From the NCBI GenBank assembly GCA_907163375.1, contig CAJQUW010012660.1, positions 124,001-188,000 of the forward strand: a stretch of DNA of 64,000 nucleotides, in the 5' to 3' direction. The translations under genes were made by a program, and so were the position numbers. How positions within the stretch are numbered: the first letter of the stretch is position 1; each line of letters opens with the position of its first letter. This stretch comes from Prostheceraeus crozeri (lineage: Eukaryota; Platyhelminthes; Polycladida; Euryleptidae). The notes below the pieces were generated by a model. The model saw only the letters and a program-made list of their open reading frames with translations, ran no database searches and was not told the origin of the DNA. Shown piece after piece: positions 55,150 through 64,000 of this stretch.

Positions 55150-56550
55150 TAATGATAACACATCCAGATAGATTTACATCAACTAAGTGCCTTCATTCTT
55201 ATATGCAAGAAATTGTCTGAGAATATTGAATCCAAGAGGAAAATGTTGTTTGACGAAGGACGAAATAAATATTATCTCATGCATCAACAGGCTGGAGAAA
55301 CCTGTGGAATCATCAAATAAATTGGCTTTAAAATCATTGAAGAATAATTGCTATCAAGCGTATAAAATGTTATTATCTTGTCAGAAAAATTCGGTGTTGA
55401 TAGTTTTCTCATTTGAATGATACTTTATGAAAAATACTATTTGTTTTGACCACATGAAGAATTCAGTAGGTATATAGCGCAAGGGTGACGTCAGACATAT
55501 ACAGAGATGAGAATCATTATTTGCGAAAGCGAATGAATGAGGAGCTGAATCGGACATTAATTGCTGGATGTCACCGAATAGTAATTTTTTTAAAAAAATT
55601 GCAACTAAACAAAATTTAGTACCGGTATTTCGACTTTGGCCACTCGTTGCTTCCCCTGGGCAGGGATTCCCCTTAGCATATGTCTCGATATTTTTTTAAT
55701 CCTAAATAAACTTGAAATCACACATTTTTCATTTTTTTTAATATTTTTGTATGTAATTAGATTTTGGGCAATTTAGCCGAACAAACAAAATGTAATTAAG
55801 AACAAAGCACTGTTTACTGAGGTTCTCACTTTTATTCTTTTATTCTCACATTTCCCTATGGAGAGTAAGGCATAGGCCTACTGCATTCTCTTAAAACAGT
55901 ACTTGTAAGCCTAAACCGCACACAATAGGACCATCTATAACAGATATTCAAATGTGATTTAGCTGCAGATTAAGCTAATGTATGACGTATGATAAAGTTT
56001 CCATGCAATGATCTTGACTAATTGTGCAAGCAAACGTTCAGCAGCCCTAAATCTCTTGTGGCACCAGACTTCAGCATCAGTTCCCCTACCCCGCCCCAAA
56101 AAAATCCCAAACTTTTTGTACGATTATTGTCTCACTGCGTTTGATCAATCTGAAAAGAGTAGACTTTGTGCAATTTCTAAAATTATTTTACAAAAACAAG
56201 TCAAAACTGTGCATAAATGCAAAATACATGTATTGTAATTGCATGCTATCTTGCAAGTGGATAATAGCCGTGGTGCTCCAGCAATTGGGCGTCTTCATAT
56301 CCGATTCAGTTTTCTAGATTCAAAATTAGAATTTGAGGGATGCCTTCAAGCAGATGAATACATAGTTCATGTGAATTGCTTATAGGCCTATTTTATCAAA
56401 TCTGTCAAACATATGTAATCATTAGCTGTTCAATTCTGATCAAGAATTAATTAATTTCCCGTTGTTCAGAAGGTTCGGAAAGGTCTCCATGCTGTTTTAC
56501 ATCAGGAACAAACGTGAAGACGCTCTTGAAAATATTGACCTCCAATTCTT
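55150..56550. other. no gene seen
   Basis: Intergenic. A short forward frame at 55,187-55,420 (KPVESSNKLALKSLKNNCYQ) shows no domain. Confidence 0.45.
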
Positions 56551-56960
56551 CTGAGATAAAAGAGCTTGCAACAGGGAGCCACTGGATCGCATTACAATAG
56601 AAGTTAGGAATGTCCTTAGTACGCAGATAACCATGCTTTCTTTGACCAGGAGACGACATTGTCGTCTTCGGGAAGTCTGAGAAAGTGTAGGATTGTGATG
56701 TCATTTGCAAAAATGTGCATGATAGCGGCCGAATTTTGCACAACGGAGAAACTCTTCAATAGACATGCAGACATTGAATGAACATCATAGGGCCAGTGAC
56801 ATTGCCTTGTGACGCATCAAAAGGAACAGAGTAAGTGGAAGAAAGGAGTCTTGACCATCAAAACATTTGATTTCGGTCTCGTGGAAAGCCTCGTATCCAT
56901 GATAAATTGAATTCACGCATTGAGGATGAGTTCATTCCGCAACATCTCGAACGTCTTTGA
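56500..56960 (-). pseudogene. LINE reverse transcriptase scrap
   Basis: On the reverse strand the decayed sequence reads FPRDRNQMF, DASQGNVTGPMMFIQ and IFANDITILHFLRLPEDDNV, corresponding to the RT motifs 'R.Q.V', 'GVPQGSVLGPLLF' and 'FADDITIL' of CR1/Jockey-type LINEs. Several phase changes and stops. Heavily truncated on both sides. Confidence 0.5.
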
Positions 56961-56964
56961 AGAG

Positions 56965-57640
56965 TCAACTGTTAGAATACCGCTTCATTTCAACTGAAAA
57001 CTTCATTCAATTAGCAAGCAAGCCTTTCTTGTGCAAAACCATTACCAGAGACAAATCAACAATTAACGTCCTAAATAAAAATCTTTCAGTGCAAAAATAA
57101 ACGTCCAATCTCAAATTTAATCCTTAGGCATTAGTTTCAATTAAATGCTCTTTCGATCACTTAATTAGTAAGCATGAATAACCCACCGGATCACCATATA
57201 ATCACATTGAGAGAGAATAATGATGCCAACAACTTCGAGCATCAGCACGTTTGGAAAAATCCTACGAAAACTGTAGTATACCTTATTTTGTATTCCAGTT
57301 GATTTATTTTCTGTAATATCCTGTTGTAATAATAATAGTATAAAGCTTGTGTGTCGCAAGTTGCGGAATATTTCGAAGATTTCGGTTGAAACCGGTTAAT
57401 GCACTTTTCATGATTATGTTACACAATAAAGAAATTCTAAACTGCTAATTGAAACGAATCCATTTTAAAGAAAAAAGAAAATATCAAAAATTTCTTTAAA
57501 ATTCAAGAATTAAGGTGAATGCATGCAAACACATGAAAATATTAAAAACTGGTCACGGAACTGAAAATTCAGGAATTTGAAATTACTATGTCGCTGATTT
57601 TAATGACAGGAATGAGAAAAAAGACACACAAATCTCTTCC

Positions 57641-57691
<51 letters not shown>

Positions 57692-58185
57692 TTAAGTAAA
57701 GGGAAAATGCGGAATAAAATTCGGCAAACGTGTCGCGTCCAGACGCTTGGTCATTCTAATATGCTTAATAATATAGCTTGCGATGATATGTTTTATACCG
57801 GGAACGACATCTGTACGAGCATACTTGAAGCGCTTGCAGAAATTGTTCTGCTTCCTATTGTAAGTGTATTCATTCTATGATCACTGGTTTGCATACAATG
57901 CAATGGATTCTGACAACACGCATGGGTGAAAATTCAACGATGTCATTTCAGATACATTTTCAAATAAATCATGTAGAAAAGTGCACTTTATGAAAAGATT
58001 GGATCTAATATTGAAGTACACCCAAGATTGAATCTTGGTCATGAAAACTGGACTGAAAATTTTTGCTATTTTGACTGAAAATGTCACATTTTTACTCTTT
58101 CATCAAGCCTGTACGGTGACAGATAAAGAGTTATCGACGATGTGTCTTTCCTTCTCTCACCGCACCACAGTTTACTATTCATGTT
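56965..58185. other. no gene seen; (TA)n microsatellite
   Basis: 57,644-57,690 is a pure (TA)n run of about 47 bases. Around 57,375-57,400 'cgaagatttcggttgaaacc' resembles the 3' untranslated ends of some retroelements. No coding sequence recognised. Confidence 0.5.
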
Positions 58186-58189
58186 TTTT

Positions 58190-58680
58190 CATTCATTGAA
58201 TAGACTTTAGCGTCATGAAAAGAATGTTGGCAGTTTGAGAAAGAAATTTTGAACTTATTTGAATACAATTTGCAAATTCTTACTCCATGTATCGCAAAGA
58301 TTTTGAAGATTTTTGACTAGAGATTGGCTGAAGACAACTAGAGATTTTGACGGAAAATCATTTTTTTACTAACGTTTTTGATGATGAAGTGAGGATGTAA
58401 CATTTTCAATCAATTTTGCAGTCACGATTTCGTGATAATTCTACGATCATTATTTGTTTCCCAGTCCACCAATTTCAATGAGCAATGCATCAAAAGAAAG
58501 CAGAGCTGACTCGGCTCGTGTCTGATTAATTATAAAACTCACATGTTTTCTTATTGAAAAATTACGGTCCAAGTTTGTCATAGATGCTTTAAACTTGAGA
58601 ATGTAAACTCTCGAATGATGCATGGAACGTTGATGTGCGACACAACTGGATGACATGAGGATCGATTGAATATCTGAAGA
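58190..58680 (-). mobile_element. diverged arm of the fold-back element family
   Basis: Shares order and words with the 37.6-38.1 kb arm: 'gaaaaa..gaac..atttgaat', 'tcgcaa.gattttgaagat', 'caaaagaaagc', 'ctcacatg.tttctt.ttgaaaaatt', and 'ctctcgaatgatgcatgg'. A single arm only, more diverged. The outer end motif 'atttaggtggtccgtttttt' reappears at 59,738 after an insertion. Confidence 0.6.
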
Positions 58681-58955
58681 GAATGACAACTATTTAGTCA
58701 ATACAACACCCTTGATTCCGCGAACGCACTCTCCCGACCTAGGAATCGAACCGAAGTCGGCGGTGGAGACGAGCTCGCAACCTTCTAGGACACGCTGACG
58801 GTTCAAAAGGAATGCGAGTGAAGGCAGAAGTCATCTCCAAGTGATATCGACAGCGAACTTCGGTTCGATTCTTTGATCGGGCGAGTGCGGTCGGGGAATC
58901 AAGGATGTTGGTGTCTTGTATTGACTAAATATTTGTCATTCTCTTCAGATATTCA
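58660..58955. repeat. second fold-back pair with tRNA-like B boxes
   Basis: Arms 'gaatatctgaagagaatgac' (58,669) and its inverse (near 58,930), then 'ttagtcaatacaa', 'ccttgattcc' and 'gaatcgaaccgaagt' in both. Each arm has a B box (ggttcgattcc / ggttcgattct) and the left arm an A-box-like segment. Same plan as 53,040-53,440. Confidence 0.65.
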
Positions 58956-59735
58956 ATGTGCTGTGAGTCTGCGACAAACCTTTGTTGTGGATCGATTGAA
59001 TTTCAACATAATTTAGGTGAAGCCTTCCATTCTTTTCTTAAGAATGGATACAGTTCTTCTTTCATTGAATACGTTTTCAATAAGTGTGATACTTATAACC
59101 CTAAACCTGATGATACCAAAGTTTCTATCTGTTGGAAGCTACCGTATCTCCCCGAAAGTCATAAAGAAATATCGATGAAGATTCATAGAATAAATTTCTT
59201 TTTAAAAAATAGTCGTTTAAAGATAGCTTACAATACGTACAAATCACAACATTTATGCCGCTATAAAGATCCTATCCCTTTTAACGAGCATTCCTCCTTA
59301 ATTTATAGATACAGTTGTGAGCATTGTCAAGAGTGCTACATCGGGGAAACTCGTCGCCATCTCTATACCAGGATCAAAGAACACATTAATGGCAGACCAG
59401 CCTCTGAAATTTCTCTTCATGAGCACTTCCCAAATGAAAAGTCGTTCTCTATTTTATTACATACTAATTACACTCGTATTGGAGAAGCTTTATTGCTTAA
59501 ATCATACAAAAAACAACAAAAGAAACTCATGAATACCCAAACCGAGTCATTTCAGTTGTTATTATTTTGAAATTGTTTTTCTTTGTTATTTGTTATGCCT
59601 GTTAGCGCTCATTTTGAATGAACTCTTGGATGTATTTAAGTCTTTGCGCATGTATCACTGTTGCTGTTCACTGACGATGGTACGTTTCACGTATTGAAAC
59701 ATGTATGACAATAAACGTATTTGATCATATAATTT
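58956..59735 (+). pseudogene. Penelope-like element 3' part: RT tail plus GIY-YIG endonuclease
   Basis: The open frame 58,956-59,570 (204 residues) has AFHSFLKNGYSSSFIEYVFN, the linker WKLPYLPESHKEISMKIHRI and KDPIPFNEHSSLIYRYSCEH, then CYIGETRRHLYTRIKEHING, the GIY-YIG core with its Arg. The tail IGEALLLKSYKK..NTQTESFQLLLF is typical of the family end. The RT is missing, so it is 5'-truncated. A ~165-base untranslated tail follows to about 59,735. Confidence 0.85.
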
Positions 59736-59739
59736 AGGT

Positions 59740-60815
59740 GGTCCGTTTTTTCATGATTGGTTATGGCTTGAGCTATTGCATTGAAAATTTACTTTGAATA
59801 TTGCCGTCAAGCTTCTCGAAGAATTTAACAAGCACTTAACTGAAGAGACAAACACCTGAAGATTGGCTTTCTTGTAGCAGACCGCCCCGTTCCGGCAGTC
59901 TGTGACTGCTGCTGGTATGGTGACAACAAAGAAGTAGCAGTTTTAGAAGCAGCGGGCTATCTGAAGACCCCACCATCTGTGCTCAATGGTTAACGGGCAA
60001 GGCAAACGTTTCTCAAGCGTGTGTCGAATTTTGAAAAACTACAAACTGCATCCGTGCAAGCCCATTTATCTACAATTCATTAGCTGTGGAGACAGCGGCA
60101 GAATAACTAAATTTTGGGAGAACATATCAAAGTTCGCAAGAAAAGTCACTTTTTCTGACTAATCTTTCTGTGGCTCTAAGAATCCAATGAAACGAATTTG
60201 TAGTCCTGGTCAAACTACAAGTGTGAGAGTATGGGGATACATTAGCCATTGCGGTGTGGTAGGCATAGATAGATTCACAGAGACGATGACTGGATCGGAG
60301 AACGATCTTGCTCTATTCTCTCTAAAATGGTTGTGCATTTTTCACTATAAAGTCCGAAATGTTATGCCTGCAAGACAGCGTCCCTCACCTTTTTCACCGA
60401 GTCCCCAGAGAAATCATGGATATATATTTGCCGAATCAGTGAATATGTTGGAGAGGATAAATTGAATGGCTTGCCAGATCACCTGACATGAGTGCTTGCG
60501 ACTAATAGCTGTGGACGCATCTGCGCTCAAAGGCCTATGACGATGGAGCAAGGTGCCATTCAAGAGACAATTTAAATTGCTATCTGAGTATGGCCTAGAT
60601 GAATTAAAATACTACATTGTTGCCGAGATTCAAAATATCCAATTGGATATGCTCTGAAGAACCTTTCTTATTTTCAGAAATCGGTGCCAGGCTTGCTTAG
60701 ACAAATTTTTTAGATGATAGACTTCGACTTCTGACTTTTGGTACAATGTTCCTGGTTACCAATAAATGTAATAGAGACGTTATTTTCCGTTGGCAAATAT
60801 TTTTGACTCACCCGG
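59740..60815 (+). mobile_element. Tc1-like transposon remnant
   Basis: The right end 'tttttgactcacccgg' precedes a TA at 60,816, inverted equivalent of the Tc1-like end at 30,939. Inside, SVCRILKNYKLHPCKPIYLQ-like and VRVWGYISHCGVVGIDRFTE sequence matches Tc1-type transposase segments. Left end not found. Several stops and phase changes; no catalytic triad remains visible. Confidence 0.6.
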
Positions 60816-60817
60816 TA

Positions 60818-61610
60818 TATCACGCCCATCTATCTTTCTGAGTCATTCTAGCGAGCACTTCGTCTCTGTATTTTTAAGATTTATATTTGCCCTCTGTTGT
60901 CGCAAGTAGGGTATGTTTTACCATTAGAAACATTTGATGCATCTCACTCGATTATCAGAGGTAAAAATTTGGAAGTTTTAAGTACAACTTAGTTAAGTCC
61001 ACGGTATGGACTAATAGCTAAGCATAAGTAGCTATTATCAATTATTACTAATCATTGATTATTAATTAGTAATTATAATTAACTAATTATAATTATTATA
61101 TAATGTATTATTATATAATATTATATATATATATAATAACAATAATTCAATTTAATTTATAATAATATATATTATTAATTAGTATATATATAATATATTA
61201 TAATAACTATAATTATAATTAACTAATTATTATTATTGCTAATTACTAATTATTACTTAATTATTACTAATTGTTATAAGCAGCTATTATTAGTATTAAG
61301 CTAAGTATATTTTCATCTCGGAAATTCCACTAGGACATTTGCCTGACTTTGTTCTCTTCCGCGAACTTCTTATTTTTCAAATGCAGTGTTTTGAAGTAAT
61401 TGCAAAACATCTGGGATGTTTCAGACTTATAAAGGATTCATAATCTATTGAACCTTTGAAATGCTATACATGTCTTCAAGTAAGAAGAATTTATCCATGA
61501 TTCAATGTATCAATAATAATGGTTAACGTGGATTCAATTACTCCACGATCAGAATTGGTGTCAAAAAGAAAACACAATCACCAAAGTTATGTCATAAAGC
61601 AATTCGCAAA
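60818..61610. other. no gene seen; A/T low-complexity block
   Basis: 61,030-61,300 is a long run of 'taattataatta' and 'attattatta' type sequence with many small palindromes; it is simple-sequence DNA. Confidence 0.6.
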
Positions 61611-61614
61611 ACTC

Positions 61615-62280
61615 TTATAGCACGCACATTGCAGAGACAGGTTGTGAAGTATTATATACCGTTTCTGAAAATTTTCTAGTTGAAGGATTTCTTCTAAAGA
61701 CACAAAATATCGTATTGGTGCATTGCAAGGATAAGACATCTACTGGAAATCGTGGCCAGTTGTCCATTTTCTTTGAAAGGTTTTGATCTAAATTCCAATT
61801 TGACAATTCCATTTTCATTCCCTTCTTCTGGCAAAACTGCTTTAATTGCGCAACTGATATAAGACTTCCATCATAAAGTTTAAAAGTTTGCTTATATCCA
61901 TTGATTGTAATGAAGATTGTGTAAAGAAATTTGCGATTTAAATCGACAGGTTGTACACAATAGTTGAGTTTATAACCCACACACTTACCTGTTGACGACT
62001 TTAGTGTGTTTAGTGCCAGATAACACCAATTGGTCTGCTTCATGACAAAATTATCACAATATTTGTGATACTTAGCACAGGATAACGCACATTCGGTTTT
62101 CGAGCGAACTGGCTGTGCGGCAAATGGAGGACAATCGACAATGCCATATTTCGAATACAAAAAGCTTACTTGCTCTTGTGGACTATTCAATATCTGTGGG
62201 CATATCCATCCTGAGACACTTGTCAACTGGAACATGATTTCTAGAATTGAGCTCAGATATATCACTTTCATGACTCTCAT
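61615..62280 (-). CDS. secreted PAN/apple-domain protein, copy 2
   Basis: 221 residues. The first ~116 match copy 1 except about two positions (ARQ/AAQ, NTP/NTL): same signal peptide, same KTECALSCAKYHKYCD PAN core. After DLNRK the two proteins differ at roughly a third of positions (FLYTIFITINGYKQT against YIYEIQVIINQHKQV), with the Cys kept. The upstream ~300 bases are also shared with copy 1 apart from an insertion, so the gene and its promoter were duplicated together. Whole frame, probably functional. Confidence 0.75.
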   Translation of the reverse strand: MRVMKVIYLSSILEIMFQLTSVSGWICPQILNSPQEQVSFLYSKYGIVDCPPFAAQPVRSKTECALSCAKYHKYCDNFVMKQTNWCYLALNTLKSSTGKCVGYKLNYCVQPVDLNRKFLYTIFITINGYKQTFKLYDGSLISVAQLKQFCQKKGMKMELSNWNLDQNLSKKMDNWPRFPVDVLSLQCTNTIFCVFRRNPSTRKFSETVYNTSQPVSAMCVL

Positions 62281-62584
62281 ATCTCTGATGATAGCGATGC
62301 TTAGATTCGAATCTTTTATTTTTAGGGTTATTAGTTAGCGATCCGATGTTGATTTTTTGATTCGTTTCTTTTGAACAACCTGCAAGGTAGATAATGTTAC
62401 TGTTAAGGTTAACAAGATGACATGTGAATGCAAAAAAACATTTCAAATACTTATGTGACGAACGGAAATCCAAGCACAAGATATTTTCAAAGAAATTTGA
62501 ATATTTGCAATCCAGTAATGATTAGATGAGAGTTAGTCATTGGACAAATACGATCCTGTCACTGGAATGTATCATGTGGAAATA

Positions 62585-63480
62585 AATTCATTGTGGAAAA
62601 ATGCATTGAATTCTTCTCTTGTATGTCACCACTTTGTCTGAAAATAGAGTTTGCTTAATCTTTAGATTCGGTCAATCCACTGATCTAGACACAATAGGCT
62701 GCCACTCTAAGTTCTTTGTTGTCTGAACCTTGTTCAGTGATGTCGTTTGGTTAATGATCTTTCTAATCCTACGCAGTGATTCACGATAAACTGTGAGTTT
62801 TACTATTACAGAAAAAAGCGAATGATTTACAAAGTTAGCAATTTCATTGTTCACTTGGTAAATAATGACAGACACGAACTTTGCGCCGCGAACAGATGGC
62901 TTCCAGGCTAAAACGCAATCGCTATTAGTGTGAGAGCTACTAACATTTTCTTCCTAAATTCACCCACGAGTTTCTGATTAATTTTAATATGCGGATTATC
63001 ACCCAACATCAGTAAAACGGCAATTCTTAAGCTGCACTCCCAGTCGTGGTACCAATTACCAAGCATCACGAAATTCTATTTGTCTATGTACTTCCGTATT
63101 TGAGAAAGTTAGAAAAAAAGTAATCAAAACTCCCCTTTTCAATTTGCAGGCCAATATAATAAAGCAAAAGTTAAACGTTTCAAAGACAGGTCTCGGCGTC
63201 CAGCGCCTTTAACGGTCAAGGTTCGGATGGCACAGATGCAGCCTTTGTGAAGGTTTATATGAGTCAACAACTGATATCAAGAACTGCCTTGCTGTATGAT
63301 TGGCTGTTGAACTGTGAGGTTAGATTCTTAAACTGTACTTCATGCTTTCTATTGATTGCTGGTTTTAAGTTGAGTGTTTGCTTTGTCTTCTGTTATTGCT
63401 GTGTATCTCGCATGTTGCTCAGTTTACTATAAGGAGACCGACCTAAAAAGTCCCGATGTCGCCAGTGCCGTTATGTTTGC
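62585..63480. other. no gene seen
   Basis: Intergenic; small frames on both strands without recognisable features. Confidence 0.45.
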
Positions 63481-63759
63481 TATTAATTGCTGATAAAGGA
63501 CGCTCGATGTACTTTCGTTTTTGATAGCTCGCTAATGTGCTTTATGTCTGAGGCCTCAGCCACACTGAAAGCAAAGCAAACACGAGCGTCCCGAGCAAGC
63601 GTATGTCCACATGCTATCAATCGCTCTACTCTGCTTTGCTCGCTGTGTGGCACTCTACAACTGCTGCATGCTGCAATGATGACTTTATATTTTCTGCAAA
63701 GCGCTTCGAGAAGCTCGCAGTATAGTGCTGAGGCCTTAAGCATTCTCGCTGTTTTGCCG

Positions 63760-63950
63760 ATATGAAATTCACTACACACTGTACAGCTGTATTTGTGAAC
63801 AATGAACCATTCCCGGCAAATATTTCTCTTACAGTCAAGGCAAATCTTACAATTGCAAATTTGGTTATTCCGTTTTTGCTTAAAAATGATGCCATATTCG
63901 TTTGTGATTGTTATGGGGAAATTATGTTTGTTGATTAACCCTCGCACCAC
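63760..63950 (-). pseudogene. Penelope-like GIY-YIG endonuclease scrap
   Basis: The reverse-strand reading NQICNCKICLDCKRNICREW, then FIVHKYSCTVCSEFHIGKTA with RML, matches the start of a Penelope-type GIY-YIG domain (KYSC..C..fyIGKT). The rest of the 155-residue frame toward 63,483 is unrelated. Truncated. Confidence 0.6.
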
Positions 63951-64000
63951 TGGCGATTTTATAAATATCCTTTAAACCAAGTACGGTATAGACCAAATTT

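Noticed and set aside
63483-63765. Forward and reverse frames around 63.5-63.77 kb as a gene
   Set aside because: Opposed overlapping frames without domain; only the 63,760-63,950 reverse part is recognisable (Penelope GIY-YIG).
1-64000. CRISPR array, rRNA genes or bacterial operon
   Set aside because: Repeats are satellites, TIRs or simple tandem repeats without spacer pattern; no rRNA sequence recognised; gene and transposon content is animal.

Overview
This is eukaryotic, almost certainly animal, DNA, probably from a marine invertebrate; I cannot name the species. The window is nearly all mobile-element sequence. The only well-supported host genes are two copies of a secreted PAN/apple-type gene (54.1 and 61.6 kb). 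Spliced hAT pieces, Penelope-like GIY-YIG elements, mariner/Tc1 transposons and metazoan-type Polintons support an animal source.

1-10.25 kb: a very AT-rich broken Polinton (Polinton A) that runs off the left edge. Leftward genes are protein-primed DNA polymerase, a zinc-finger protein and a possible sliding clamp. Rightward genes are a fibre-like coiled coil, membrane/minor capsid peptides, major capsid, a phospholipase A2-like region and integrase; a leftward adenain-type protease closes the set. GC-rich micro-hairpins with mostly three-base loops are scattered through it, several inside coding frames. 10.25-13.3 kb holds a partial second copy of the protease start, an unrecognised pair of frames and tandem repeats. 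13.34-14.6 kb is a decayed mariner.

15,533-30,809: a second Polinton (Polinton B) with about 360-bp terminal inverted repeats. It has normal base composition and tightly packed leftward genes: capsid remnant, basic core-like protein, integrase with chromodomain, a small Cys-rich frame, a conserved structural-type protein, packaging ATPase, hydrophobic pX-like peptide, a membrane glycoprotein candidate and a UBA-RING (IAP-like) gene. Its left half has been replaced by about 21 copies of a 332-bp satellite whose unit is also found in the terminal repeat.

30.9-48 kb: a nested pile of DNA transposons: Tc1-like with long TIRs, a hAT deletion derivative, a 1.1-kb fold-back, a 3-kb hAT, and a pair of 1.31-kb direct repeats around a second UBA-RING remnant. 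One repeat copy carries a hAT MITE and a TA-target MITE; the other copy preserves both empty sites, so boundaries and target duplications can be read directly.

47.8-64 kb: fragments of Penelope-like retroelements, a LINE RT scrap, two fold-backs with tRNA-like B boxes, a Tc1-like remnant, and the duplicated PAN genes, whose 5' halves are almost identical and 3' halves strongly diverged.
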